Shown: positions 32,652 to 46,068, counted from the stretch's first letter. The stretch: DNA of 64,000 nt from Aurifilum marmelostoma (GCA_027559495.1 JAMXSV010000023.1:558001-622000); one strand, 5' to 3'. Program-made: numbers and translations. Notes: generated from the sequence alone by a model not told the origin.

Positions 32652-35600
32652 GCTGGCGACGGAGGGAGAGGAGCAGGAGGGAGGAAGGCCTGGTGTTTAT
32701 CGTGTCGAGGTTGATGGTGTTTTGCGCGACTGGGAGAGGGTGATGACCAGCTCCGAGAGCCAGGGGAGAGCTTGACGAGATGCACCCTAGAAGGCTCTGT
32801 AGGCACTATAGAATCCAATATGTCCAGCCATCTGTCCTCGAATTAATTTTTCTCTTCTTGTACGTAAAAGACACGCAAAATTCGCCAACGGCACCAAAGA
32901 ATGAACGAGGTTGAACAGCAATAGGTGGCTTGTATCTAAGACATCAAACAGATCCCTGCCCAGCGCGTCTGCAGTTGAAGAAGAGGCAGTGACGTATGTG
33001 GGGTAGCTTGCCTTGCTTGCCTACATCTCAGCCGATCGGGCTGCATTAGCACACAGTGAGTGGATTTTTTTTTTGGGGGGGGGGCTTCTGCGTGCCCTTT
33101 TCAGTGCACAACAACAGCACATATCTACTCAAGATATCCTTTGACAAAGATATTTATGGGCTATCTGATAGAGGTCATCATTCCTCATAGTCGCTTCACT
33201 ATGCTGTGATTTTCAATAATATTGTGGTGGCTGGTATTTTACTCTGCGGTGGTTTGGCACATCTCTTTTTCTTGGTTCTTGTTCCTCTTTTTGGAGCCTT
33301 GGGCAGCTGGCTTTCAGTATCTTTGTGCTGGAGGGAGAGAAGTGTTTGTCTGACTGGAGATTTCTGGATTGCCCGTATTACTGCTTTCTTAGGTCGTCTT
33401 CGCTTCAGATGATGAGACTTTAGATCATATCGATACATGATGTGCCAAGAATGGCAGCCTGTGTCATCTTTCTCATTGTTCCGTCTCACCCTATTTACTT
33501 TTTTTCCCTATTCCTTTCTTACGAGTCTAGAGTGGGCACAATGCACTGGGACGGCTTGTGGACTACCGAATCCTTCATAGTTGTCGTCACTTTTCCCCCC
33601 TGCGCCTCGAGGACAAACCCCTTGTTCCCCGGGTCCATCCGAAGCCTGCGAGGATCAGGAGCCTGGACATGTCGATATCTGCTGATGCTGTGGTGACTGG
33701 CTAGAGTAAGCATCTAACAAGAAGGATACACAACACATCAGGCCCCGAGGATCACGTCCAGAGGCATCGATCGATCGACAGCCGCACGCAGCAGTAAGCT
33801 GTGACTGTGTGGTCATAAGCTTGTGCCTATCAAACCTACACATTTATCTATCTGTCTGCCTGGCAGAGTGGCAGCGCGTTGATCGGTCGGAGCAGGCGAT
33901 GATTCCCTCCGAATTCCGTACTCCGTATTTACTTTAGGCCATGTAAACTATGGCTCACACCGGAAGCCAAGAGTGCCCTGAGTGCTTATGGCCGCGCCAG
34001 TCAGTGTCCTCCCACCAATCATCATGGAGGAAATTCTACTACCCCTCACCAATTCGGCTTCGTAGCGAGAGCGAGGACCCACTCATGCAAGGCACCGGGG
34101 CAGGAGATACAAAGTGGTGGTATTCCACTCAACACACCGGACATGAGGGCCTGGAAAGGGGTATAATAAATTCGTCTGTCTTTTTTTTTTTTTTTTTTTT
34201 TTTCCCGTCCCTCTCGGACGCATGAGCGGTGTATCGACCAAATGATTACAGCATGTAGCAGACGGACTCGTGCTGTGCTGGATTGTGGTCATTGCCGGAA
34301 TGATGCGTGTGCCTTGTCAAGCTACACAGTAGCAGTGGTACTGCCGTCAAGCCACGTGTTGAACTAAAGGGGGAATGCCCTGCGGAGTTTATCCCTGGTG
34401 CATGGACGTAATGTGTCTAGATACCTCCCTCGCGTACAAGACACGAAATAAAAGAAAACCTTCTAGAGCGGCGGGGGCCTTCGAACCCGGTGTGCCACTA
34501 ATATCTTGTAGTGTTGTGTCCACCGCACAGGACAGCTTCGCCGCCAACAAACCTTCTCCGTTGAGGCTCTGGAGAATAGTATGTGGCACAATAGCATTCA
34601 CGTCTCTCTCCAACCGATCCCCTCATCCACTTGTGTATCACCCAGATTAGCTTTATCTACCCATCTGACAAGGCCAGTGACTTTTTCGCCGATGGCCTTG
34701 TCCTCGCCATCTTGGCGGGAACACCGAAACCGTCGCTTAACTGCTTGCTGCTTGAGACGACCTCGCATCCTGTTGCCTTGCTTCTCTTTGGGGGGGGGGG
34801 GAGGATAGAAAATTAAAAAGAGAGCATGGGATTGTTACCATAGCTCGCGTGATCGGTAAAGAGTCATACTGACCATAAGCAGTATACGAGGTGCGCTCAT
34901 CCTTTGTAGTCTGCAGGTGATCGCCGTGGTCCGACGTTGCTCAAAAACACAGTACATGGTGGTGTCGAGCCAAGTAGGATTTTTGCTCTGCTGGGAAAGA
35001 GCAAAACACTGCTGCAGAGCGGTAGGTTTAGGGGCCAAACTAGGAGGGTGGACCACAGTAAGTAACTCTGGAGGGTACGATGGAGTGTACATATTAAAAT
35101 CCCCGCTGTTGACCCGCATGCAGTAGTAAACAGCAGGGATCAGGGCATGTGCATGGCCAATTGCGGGCTCGGGCAGGTGCGTCAAGGACTCACATAGTGC
35201 CTTCTGGTTGACACGCCTCGGGGTCGAGACTTCTTCCGCTGTCCGATTTCCTGACTTGACCGTAAGAGACAAAACATTCCTGTGTACTGAATCTCCTGTT
35301 GAAAATTGCCTTACGCGGCGTGTCCTGACCCACCAGGTGATGAGGAAGGGTGAACCCCCAGGGAGAGGCAGAGAGAGGCAACCTCGATTTGCCATTTCCC
35401 AACCATAATTTACTATCTTGTTTAGCCTTTCCATTTCGGTGGTTACGGATTTCAGCGCCTCAAGTCCGCCATCTCGGGCCCGACAGTTCGGGGGTCCAAA
35501 GACAAAACACCCGGCTTCCCCAGGCGTCACCTGCACACACCGCGACCTCTCTTCCCCCCCCCCCCTCCATACTCTGGCCTTTTATTCACACAAGGCTGCA

Positions 35601-35930
35601 CTTGGTTGCTATCCTTGTTCTCTATACTCTTTACTATTTTTTCCAATATATCTGGCCTCCGTCTGTGCAGCTTTTATATCAAGTACTCTTTCACCTAATC
35701 GATACCGAGCCCTGGATTCTCTCACTCGCTCTCTCTCCTTTACCGGCTCCCATTATTGAATCTTGGAAACACATCGGTATCAAGAGGACGACTAGAGGGC
35801 GGTGTGGAGATCAACCCAAGGATCACGCGCGCACCTTCTCTGCACATACTGATAACCTCACCTGGAAGCGCGATCCTGGTCACCCAATTGCTGTGTGGCT
35901 CTCGCCCACCCACCATTCTCCTTCACAGTC
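32652..35930. other. Intergenic region between divergent SARAF and ABC transporter genes
   Basis: No gene is convincing in this 3.3 kb. It holds G10 at 33075-33084, T23 at 34181-34203, G12 at 34790-34801 and C12 at 35554-35565. A short open frame at 33206-33412 reads as hydrophobic on plus and basic on minus but has no family motif. The last 500 bp are pyrimidine-rich, consistent with promoter and leader of the transporter. Confidence 0.55.
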
Positions 35931-38900
35931 ATGGCTGGAGACACCTCAGAAAAACACCCCTCTCAGCAGGGTGCTGAGGGCGCACCTGTTGTGACGAGGG
36001 AGGAGGAGGAAAAGACGATAGGGACAACGACAGAAGAGCCCAAGCAGACGCCTACTGACAAGCCTGTCGACGAGAAGACCCCTATGAAGATGACTGATAA
36101 TTCCAGCCAGGAACTCCAGAAGCTGGACTCTGTCCCTCCATCAAAGCTGAAGGAGGAGGGGAAGGGCCCCGGCGATCCCTTTGGTCACCTGGCCCCCGAG
36201 GAGGCTGCCATCCTCAAGAGACAGGTCGAGACGCCCGACGTCAAGGTCGGGCTGGCCACGCTCTACCGCTACGCGACCAGGACCGACCTTGTCCTGCTCG
36301 CCGTCGGCTCTGTCTGCGCCATCGCGTCTGGCGCCATCTTGCCATGTATGACCATTGTCTTTGGTAACCTGCAGGGCACCTTTGCTGGCTACTTCAACGG
36401 CACCGCCTCCTACGACTCCTTCATGGGCGAGATGACGCACCTGGTCCTGTATTTCGTCTACCTGGGCGTGGGCATGTTCTTCGCCACCTACATCTCGACC
36501 GTCATCTTCATCTACACCGGTGAGCATATATCGGGCAAGGTCCGGGAGCACTATCTCGAGAGCTGCCTGAAGCAGAATATCGGCTTCTTCGACAACCTGG
36601 GAAGCGGCGAGGTTGTGACCCGCATCACCGCAGACACCAACCTCATCCAGGATGGCATCAGCGAGAAGGTGGCGCTCACCCTGACCGCCGTGGCCACCTT
36701 CTTCGCCGCCTTCATCATCGGCTTTATCGAGTACTGGAAGCTCACCCTGATCCTCCTGTCCACCGTCTTCGCCATCGTCTTCATCATGGGCAGCGGCTCG
36801 CAGTTCATCGTCAAGAACAGCCGGGCAAACGTCAACGCCTACGCCCTGGGCGGGACCGTCGCCGAGGAGACCCTCAGCTCCATCCGCAACGCCGTCGCCT
36901 TTGGCACGCAGGACAGGCTGGCCGCCTCGTACGACAGCCACCTGATCAAGGCCGAGTACTTTGGTGTGAGGCTCAAGGGCTCCCTGGCTGTCATGATCGC
37001 CTTCCTGATGATGATCATGAACTGGAACTACGGCCTCGCCTTCTGGCAGGGCTCTGTGTTCCTCGTCGACGGCACTATATCCCTGTCTAAGGTGCTGACT
37101 GTCGCTATGGCCGTCATGATCGGGTCCTTCTCCCTCGGCAATGTCACGCCCAATGTGCAGGCCTTCACCACCGCCCTCGGTGCTGCTGCCAAGATCTTCA
37201 CCACCATCGACCGCATGTCCGCCCTCGACAGCTCCTCCGGCGCCGGCGACAGGCTCGAGAGGGTCGACGGCGAGATCGAGCTCAGGAACGTCAAGATGAT
37301 CTACCCCTCGAGGCCAGAGGTCACCGTCATGGACGACATCACCCTGAAGATCCCCGCCGGCAAGACCACGGCGCTCGTCGGCGCCTCTGGAAGTGGAAAG
37401 TCGACCATCGTCGGCCTGGTCGAGCGCTTCTACGAGCCCGTCTCCGGCACTGTCTACCTGGACGGCCACGACATCTCCACCCTCAACCTGCGGTGGCTGC
37501 GGCAGCAGATCTCCCTCGTCTCCCAGGAGCCCACGCTGTTCAGCACCACAATCTACGACAACATCCGCCACGGTCTGGTCGGCACCCAGCACGAGGGCGC
37601 GCCCCCCGAGAAGCAGAAGGAGCTCATCGAGGCCGCCGCCGTCAAGGCCTTCGCGCACGACTTCATCACCGCCCTTCCCGAGGGCTACGAGACACACGTT
37701 GGTGAGCGTGGCTTCCTGCTCTCTGGTGGTCAGAAGCAGCGCATCGCCATCGCCCGTGCCATCTGCTCCGACCCCAAGATCTTGCTCCTGGACGAGGCCA
37801 CCTCGGCTCGTAAGTAATTAGTAGTAGTAGAGTCAATCGACGTCTACTCGGTCCTCCACAGTCACATATCTTGCAGATGAATACTGACACACATCTGTTC
37901 TGCAGTGGACTCGCGCAGTGAGGGTGTCGTACAGGCTGCCCTGGAACAAGCATCAGAGGGCCGCACAACTATCGCCATCGCTCACCGTCTCAGCACCATC
38001 AGGGATGCCGACAACATCGTCGTCATGAGCCAGGGCAGGATTGTCGAGCAGGGGACGCATAACGAGCTCCTAAAGATGGAGGGTGCCTACCACTCACTGG
38101 TTACCGCACAGGCCATCGCCACGGTCAAGGACGAGGAGTCGTCCAATCCTTCAGAGGAGGAGGAGGAGGAAGACGAGATCGAGCTCATCAAGAAGGCCTC
38201 ACAAGGAGAGACGGCCACGGCTGTCGAGGGCGAAGCTGGTTTCGAGGCTGATCCCGAGGACGCCAATATCGCCGCGAGGCTCAACCGCCAGGCGACCTCC
38301 AAGTCGATCTCCAGCTTGGCCGTGCAGAAGCGCAAGCCTGAAGAGGAGCGCGAGTACTCTCTCTGGTCGCTCATCAAGCTCCTCGCCTCCTTCAACAAGG
38401 AGGAGTGGCCCATGATGGTCGTCGGCCTCTTCTTCGCTATCCTGTCTGGTGGGGGCAACCCGACCATGTCCATCTTCTTCTCTGAGATCATCGTCGCCCT
38501 CTCGGTCCCCGTCACGCCAGAGTCCATCCCAGGAATCAGGTCAAGCGCCCACTTCTGGTGCCTGATGTATCTCATGCTGGGTCTGGTGATGCTTGTCGTA
38601 TTCGCCATCCAGGGTATCATCTTCGCCTTCGGATCCGAGCGCATGATCCACCGCGTCCGCGACAGGGCTTTCCGCGCCATGCTGCGCCAGGATGTCGAGT
38701 TCTTTGACCGCGACGAGAACGCCGCCGGTGCCCTGACCTCGTTCCTCTCGACCGAAGCTACGCACATGGCGGGCCTGTCCGGGGCCACCCTCGCGACGAT
38801 CCTGATGTCCATATCGACCCTCATCAGCTGCTGTGTCATCGCCCTGGCCATCGGCTGGAAGCTCGCGCTCGTGTGCATCGCCACCGTGCCTGTGCTCCTG

Positions 38901-40154
38901 GCCTGTGGCTTCCTGCGCGTCTGGATGCTCGCCCAGTTCCAGCATCGGTCCAAGAAGGCATACGACAAGTCGGCCTCGTTCGCCTCCGAGGCCGTCACCG
39001 CCATCCGCACCGTGGCCTCGCTCACCCGCGAGGACGACGTCATGGCCTTGTACCGGGGATCCCTGGCCGCCCAGCTCCAGGCCTCGACAAAGTCCATCCT
39101 GCGCAGCTCCACCCTGTACGCGGCCTCGCAGAGCCTGCTCTTCCTGGTCTTTGCGCTCGGGTTCTGGTACGGCGGCACGCTGATCGCCAAGGGCGAGTAC
39201 TCGCTCTTCCAGTTCTTTGTGGTCTTTTCCGAGATCATCTTTGGTGCACAGTCCGCCGGAACCATTTTCAGTTTCGCGCCCGACATGGGCAAGGCCAGGT
39301 CCGCGGCCAACGAGCTCAAGAAGCTCTTTGACCGCCAGCCCTCCATCGACACCTGGTCCACCGACGGCGAGAGGCTGTCCCGCGAGGACAAGCACACCTT
39401 CCAGGGCACCATCGAGTTCCGCGATGTCCACTTCAGGTACCCTACCCGTGAGAATGTCCCGGTCCTGCGAGGACTGAACCTCGAGGTCCGGCCTGGCCAG
39501 TACATCGCGCTTGTCGGGCCGTCGGGGTGCGGCAAGAGCACGACCATTGCGTTGCTGGAGCGCTTCTACAACCCGCTCGCCGGCGGGGTGTTTGTCGACG
39601 GGCGCGACATCTCCAGCCTCAACGTCAATGACTACCGCTCCTTCATCGCGCTGGTGAGCCAGGAGCCTACGCTGTACGCGGGCACGATCCGCGAGAACAT
39701 CATGCTGGGCGCCACGGACCCGGAGACCATCACGGACGAGCAGATCGAGGCCGTATGCAGGGAGGCCAACATTTACGACTTCATCATGTCGCTTCCCGAC
39801 GGCTTCAACACCATTGTCGGGTCCAAGGGCACACTCCTGTCGGGAGGGCAGAAGCAGCGCATCGCCATCGCGCGGGCTCTGATCCGCGACCCCAAGATCC
39901 TGCTGCTGGACGAGGCCACGTCGGCCCTGGACAGCGAGTCGGAGCACGTGGTGCAGGCCGCCCTGGACAAGGCGGCCAAGGGGCGTACCACCATCGCCGT
40001 CGCACACAGATTGTCGACCATCGCCAAGGCGGACTGCATCTATGTCTTTGAGAAGGGCGTCATCGTCGAGAAGGGCACGCACAGGGAGCTGATGGCCCTG
40101 AGCGGCCGGTATGCGGAGCTTGTGCGCCTGCAGAGCCTGGAGAAGAAGGCATGA
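35931..40154 (+). CDS. Full-length ABCB-type multidrug exporter (Mdr1/Pmd1/AtrD-like)
   Basis: Two exons (35931-37809 and 37906-40154) join exactly to 1375 aa, in the usual range for fungal (TMD-NBD)2 transporters. About 100 acidic residues precede the first six-helix domain. NBD1 has Walker A GASGSGKST (about residue 484), LSGGQKQR (about 596) and Walker B ILLLDEATSA. The intron splits the D-loop leucine codon right after TSA. A charged linker with a Glu/Asp run leads to the second six-helix domain. NBD2 has GPSGCGKST (about 1164), LSGGQKQR (about 1271) and ILLLDEATSALD. Both Walker B glutamates are present, so both ATP sites look competent. Members of this family pump hydrophobic drugs, mycotoxins or a-type pheromone across the plasma membrane; the substrate cannot be read from sequence. 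The in-frame GTG upstream is not used; ATG 35931 has a good context. Confidence 0.95.
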
Positions 40155-41692
40155 GGCAGGGACGAGACGTTCCCGTCATTACGCAACCGCAGCGATATGC
40201 ATTTATTTTTACCCTCACTCTTTGCTTCTTCACATTCTCTCTTTTTTCGCATGGGTGGGCCTATGGAGGGATATGTACCTCACAAACACATTTATCTAGA
40301 GGAGCTCGGAAAAGGGCAGAGGCGGAAAAGGGTTCATGGCATCGTGTTCACTGATGGGGCGTTGGGCGTGTTTCTAGTCTGATCAAGGGCGGAGGAGGAC
40401 AAAGTCTCCCAACTTGCTCCTTCTGATTTTCTATCTGGAAAGGAACTCTTTCTGTCATCTACATTCTCTTTTCTATGGACAGTGGATAGAACCGGATAAC
40501 ATGGCCATAAACGGTAGCTTGCTGAATATGATACCCTCTCATGATGACGGCTTGCTCCTCAGGCGTAATTTTTTCTTAAAAAATCGGATTGGAAAGACAC
40601 GACCCTGATTGTGGGTGGGTGGATGTTTCCCGCCATGGCGAGACAGTATACTCGATCTACGAAGCTATGATGCGTGGCTTGCCAGGAAATCCAAAAGTAC
40701 ACGGAGGCATGCGCCGTATACGTCTTCCTGAGGTACCTACAGTATATCCTAAAGAAGAAATAAAAAAGTAAACCAAACCAAAAACCACACATCTGAAGCA
40801 CATTCTCTAGAGAAAATTCGTACTGACAGAACTCGTCCAAAGGATTCCCCCAACAGGAGTTGTTCCCTCATCTTGAATACTGATATGGACAAAAGCAAGA
40901 ACGTGGTTGTGACTAATTATACACTCCTTAGCACGAGCTACGGAGAAAATAACGAACGGACCGATTTGACGAGAGGCGTTGTTTTATTGCTTCTGAGGCT
41001 TACCTTATTCTTTTCTTTTCTCCCTCGTCCGAGGCAGGGAAAAGGGGGAGTGGCGGAGGAAAAGACAAAGGGGAAAAAAAAAAAAAAAAAGCAATGAGCC
41101 GGCTCGACTATTTCATACTACTAAAGATGATAGTCTGAGAGAAGGGGAAAATCTTGTCCGGTTCTTGCCCATCTCATCACCACCACCATTAAACCTGCAT
41201 CATCCTTCCCGCGCCGTGAAGGTGGTACTTTATCTATGTGGTACTGAGAAGTAGTCTACTGCGGAAGCTATCGCCCGCATCATGTAGTAACACAATTTTA
41301 ATTGAAGAAAAAAAAAAAAGGAAGGAAAAGAAAGAAAAAGAAAAAGAAAAGGAAATGATTACACACGTTGTGTTCCAGACCTCTCCCGTCCGTGAGACCT
41401 CGGGAAGTTTATGCGGTGGCATGGGTTCACGACATTGAGAGGGATGCGTGTATATGTATGTCTCAGCGCCGGGGGGGGGGGGGGGACGGGACCGGTTCGA
41501 TCTCTCGGCCCAACCACATGCTCTGTTGTTGATTTGGACATGAGAAAGAAAAGAAAAAGTAACGTTTACACCCCCCCTTTTCAAAGCTGCGGCAGGCAGG
41601 TTGGTCATCTTCGGAGAGGCGGTTTATTTCTTTTTCTGGTCCTCCTCTTTGCCTCTCTTGTAATCATTCCTCTTCAATTCCTCGGAAGGCAC

Positions 41693-41723
<31 letters not shown>

Positions 41724-42955
41724 CAACATCATAGAGGTTGGCCGTGGTCCAGCCCATCCATCCTCTTGCGCCCAGCAAGGAGCCTCACACCAGGAAAAAA
41801 AAAAAAAAACGGAAGCCCCCCATACTGGTCCAGCAGACTCAACGCAGGACCGAGAACAATACTTACAGCACACATCAACCTCCACACTGTCTTTCTCTTC
41901 ACTTGGTCTATCCCACACCCGGCCCCCAAGAAAAAATCAATAGTCGAGTCCACTTACCCGTCCCAATCTAATCATGTTTGGCTTCAGCTTTCTCCCCATT
42001 AGCCTGGAGGCGGCCGGGGCGGGCAACGTTCGGTCGGGTATATACCAAGGGGACAGGATTACATAGTACACACACACACACACACACACGCACAGAAATA
42101 GAGGCTCTTTTTGCGGCCGGCCAAGACCACTAGAAGCCTGCACGAGTGCGGCGAGGTTGGACGGGGGGGGGGGGCCGGGCGGGCTGTGATGTGATGTGTC
42201 TGTGGTGGCGCAAGTGCCTCAAGGGCTAGAACGATCCATGGATGGGAAGGTGGTGGGTAGTGGGTAGGTAGCAGAGCAAGTGCGACGTATACATGGCAGG
42301 ATGGGTAAGCCAGGTGAGTGAGAGTGAGCCCAGAAAGCGCAGCACGACGCCGCGCGCGTAGGAAGAATAAGAATAAGATCATCTTTTTTCCTTTCTTTCT
42401 TACTGCGTCGGTGCCACGTTGGGGACGAGGGTGGTCCCGGTGTGCTTTTGGGGCCGGGGATGGCATCCGGGAGAGGTTGTGGTTGTTGTTCTTGAACCCT
42501 GGCTGGGCGGCGAGCTGACAGAGGAGGATGATGACGAGCGGATGGATCGATAGTCCTCGATGCGGTGGTTCGCATTTTTCTTCTTCTTCTTCTTCGTCTT
42601 GTCTGCTTACGTACAATATCACGACAAGCACAAGACGGATCTGATCCTTTTTTTTTGTTGTTCTTTGGGACGCCGACCCATGGCGTCGGGACCCATCTCG
42701 TGATGCGATATTGGGACCCACTAGCCGTGCGCCCCTTGACGAGAGCCGACCGTGGGAGATGGGGTCCTGTGCATAACGATGGCAGAATTTGCGGTCCCTG
42801 ACGATAAAGACGCGTTTCGTACAGACTATGCCCGACATCGATGCTGCTATTTACACATGCATACCCTCCCTTCTCGGGTCCGAACTTCCTGTTCTTGAGC
42901 CGGGCACGCCATCATGTCAGGCAGGAAAGGGAAAAGGAATCATAATGTTTCCATA

Positions 42956-42986
<31 letters not shown>

Positions 42987-44490
42987 ACATACACTGTACA
43001 AATACACACATACACACCCCACACCTCTTTCTAGATCAGATCCTTCAGGGCTGATGCTGATATGTTGCTGCTGTTGGGTGGGTCCAGGATGGAAGGGCGA
43101 GGGTCGACGGTGACGGTGACGGTGGGTGAGAGAGCCCTACGGGAGGATCGCACGGGTTGATAATCATGTGGATTCTGTGCTGGGCTGAAGGCCAAAGGAC
43201 GTCGACAACATGCTATGGTGATTACTTGATTACATGCCCGTGCATGCTGTAGAGAGAAATAGAGCACAGAGAGAGAGTTTGACGCCAGGGTTGAATCCTG
43301 TGCTAAAAAAGAAGGACACAAAAACCCCGACAGCCGCTGCATCTATCCATTATGATCTTTTTACTATAGTGGCTTGTGGGGTGCAGATGATGCTGACTGC
43401 ATCTCTCAGCCCTCTCACTCACCACCCAGGCTTCAGCTGCAGCCAACTGTGGTCAAGAGTGTGTGTTTGTGTGTGTATGTGAAAAGGACCGATGAGTTGA
43501 GAGAGGTGCAAGGCCACTATCCAGCAGGTCTAGAAGCATTGATCGACGACCCTGAAAGGCCGGGGTTCCCAAGCTCGTGAGATGGGATGGAGAAGATGAT
43601 CCTGATCGACACTACACTGGCACGTCTCTAGTAGCTGTAGGCAAGCTTATTCTCCGTTCCGGAATCTAATGTTCTGTGTCTCTCTCTATTCTTGAATATT
43701 AGGAGTCCTTCTTTTCTCTTTTGTTGTGTGGCCAAGATGACTTATCGGTCAACGGTCTCCCTTCCTTGTTTCCTCTAGGAGAGAGGCGAGACATTGTCTC
43801 TCTGTCAGCCCATTGACTCATTAGAAACCTTGGAAACAAAAGCAAAATAAAAAAAAGAAGTAGAGAAGCACTCCACATACCATGATAATATATGATGATG
43901 ACTGGTCCGATGATCCCCATGGCCGGCCGGCCTGCGTGTGCTGGCGCGTCCTCAGTGAGCCGACCTTGCCATTTACGGGCGGGCTCTGGGTCTTGGATGG
44001 CTGATGAATTATTGAATTATTGATTTTTCGAGCATGCAGTCTGTCCCGCCCAACGTGACATTCCTTCACCCTAACCCCTGGAAAGTACTGCGGTGCCTAC
44101 CACAGTAAAGTAGATGAGATGGTGCCCCTTCAGGGGGGACTAGACTCTCGTGTGGGCCCCACCTGCCTGCATACACATAGCTCGAGAAACCCCGTCCTCC
44201 GTGCTTTCTCATCTTGGTCAGTACCAAGCACACAATGTAGCAGTGCTCCGTAGCAGTATAGCCATGGTACATTGCTCCCTCGTGCTCTTGCGTTCTGGCC
44301 AGAATTAGAATCGGGTCTGACCCAAAAGGCTCTCTCTTTCTTGTCTACACACGTACCACCCCTCTTTGCTACACCCTCTTCTTTCCTAGTCCGCACTCCC
44401 TCCTGATCGGCGTCCCATCTCGATCTCCACCCTGCCACGGCCAGCCTTGCCAGAGTGAGAAGCTGTTTTCCAGGCTCAATGCTGTCATGC

Positions 44491-44520
44491 CATAGTACCG
44501 GTATTATGTACGGTACTATG
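44491..44520. promoter_or_regulatory. Perfect 10-bp inverted repeat (CCG-N10-CGG)
   Basis: Arms CATAGTACCG and CGGTACTATG flank a 10-nt spacer. The innermost triplets form CCG-N10-CGG, an everted pair of the triplets bound by Zn(II)2Cys6 dimers. It lies 1.55 kb upstream of the DUF7729 ATG. The inverted repeat is directly visible; a factor site is inference. Confidence 0.5.
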
Positions 44521-44811
44521 ATACAAGGGTAGGTACGGACTGGCTGGGGCCCCCTCGCACCGGGAAACAAACAGACACACAGGGCAGGGTCGAGAGGGTG
44601 GTCGTGGCTGCTCCGGTCGAACCCCTGACGCTACCGTTGCTCGTCCCTGGGTGGTCCCTGCTCCTCTGCCCTGTCCCCATTTCCGCCCTTTGCGACTTTC
44701 AAGCTTCTGGAGCCCTGAGCTTGGCTATTTTCCTCCTGGGTGGCCTCTTATCTATGAGTTGCTGTGTGTGTGTGTGTGTGTGCGTGCTTGTGTGTGCGTG
44801 TTTCGGCTCAA

Positions 44812-44846
<35 letters not shown>

Positions 44847-45532
44847 CCTTTTTTTTTTTTTCCCTTTTTTTCCCTCCATTTCCCTTGTTGCTTCTTCTTT
44901 TCTGCTTCTGCCGAGATATACCTCTTTCCCATCCTCACCTCGGCTTCGTCAGAGTGTGAAGGAGCGAGTGGGTGAGAGAGTGAGAGGGACCAGTTCGACC
45001 TTATTGTGGGCATTTTTGTTTACCCTTTACCAACATCCTTTCCCTCACACGCCCTAACACACACTCTTTTTATCACTTCTCAGTTGCCTCGGGTTTCCAG
45101 CAATAACAGCCGACAACAACCCTCAAGCGATATACGAGCCCCAACCGGCCAGGACTCGCGTGCATACGGTGTACCATAGTACCAGATACGGTTCGCATGC
45201 ACGCTGCACGGATTCCTTTCTCTGTACGGCAGATTCGATCCACCTTTCAAGCCAGCCACTGCCTCCTCTAGTCAGGAACCGGCTCTCAAGATTTGACAAG
45301 AGGCGTTCAATACTACGACACTACTTGCTTGGTGCTTAGTACCAGAGTAATACACCCATTCGACGACAAGGTCCTCCCTCTTTCCAGCCGCCACTGCAAC
45401 CCTTACCGTCCACCCCTCCCTCAGTTAATGATAGATTCTTCTCTTACGCCCCCGCCCGCCTGTCGTGTCTTCTGACCGGTACTATTTCTCGGCATTCCGG
45501 GCGGCGCAGAGGGTGGGCAGTATACTAGTACC
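44493..45532. promoter_or_regulatory. Cluster of six TAGTACC words upstream of the DUF7729 gene
   Basis: TAGTACC occurs on plus at 44493, 45177, 45337 and 45526, and as its complement GGTACTA at 44512 and 45478. An extended consensus of about CATAGTACCRG fits most copies. A given 7-mer is expected about once per 8 kb on either strand, so six in 1.04 kb is far above chance. By eye I found only two others in the window (17053, and 26673 inside bdp1). The likely reading is a regulatory element of the DUF7729 gene. Confidence 0.45.
44815..44846. repeat. T32 homopolymer
   Basis: A run of 32 T, then CC and a second T13 run. It makes poly-Phe and poly-Lys frames that are not genes. Confidence 0.95.
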
Positions 45533-46068
45533 ACCACAGTACTGCTTAGCACCTCCTCCTGCGGTACCCTGGGACTTGCGTTATCGTCTCCTCTTGGTAT
45601 TTTTATTGCCGGCCTGCCGTCTCCCGTTGGCTTCGAGGACTCGCCGTGCACGGCACATCATCTGCTTTTTATCCACACGAGCGGTGAGAACCTGGCAACC
45701 TCTCCTTCTCATTCTCCCTCCCTCTCTCTCTCTCTCTCTCTTTCGCTCTCTCTTCACCCCCACAGGTGATCACTCCCAACATCGCTTGCCACGAGCGTGT
45801 GGCCCCCTCCCGTCAATCTCTTTTCGGAAAAGAGAAAAAAAAAGAGACATCTAAATATATAAATACACCCACGTTCACATATATAAAGAGGGTGTGAGGC
45901 CTGTGCTGCGACCTATCCTGCCAAAGGGAAAAGATCTGCGACCGCCGACACTGACGATCGCTGACAAGCACGCCGCGATCAGCATCAGCGGGACGATCAC
46001 CTGGTCCACCGTCTCTCTCGCGTCGCACACATGTTGCACAGCAATAGTGGTGCTGCCTCGATATAATC

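Larger units (their letters stand above)
40155..46068. other. Intergenic region upstream of the DUF7729 gene
   Basis: No gene is seen in this 5.9 kb. It holds A17 at 41074-41090, G15 at 41471-41485, A25 at 41693-41717, G12 at 42163-42174, (TGA)9 at about 42958-42986, GT tracts near 43460 and 44764, T32 at 44815-44846 and a CT tract at about 45722-45741. Between 44.1 and 45.6 kb GTAC-containing words are strongly concentrated and are listed separately. Confidence 0.6.

Noticed and set aside
33199..33489. Small basic frame (96 codons, minus) opposite a hydrophobic frame
   Set aside because: The two frames are complements of each other and neither shows a motif; it could be a gene remnant but cannot be supported.
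34480..34560. GGTTCGAAGGC on the minus strand resembling a tRNA B box
   Set aside because: T-stem flanks do not pair and no A box is present.
36141..40082. Three long open frames (486-518 codons) antisense to the ABC transporter
   Set aside because: They are shadows of GC-rich third positions in the real gene. Their composition is Gly/Asp/Glu/His/Val-biased with no domain, and the sense frame has full family motifs.
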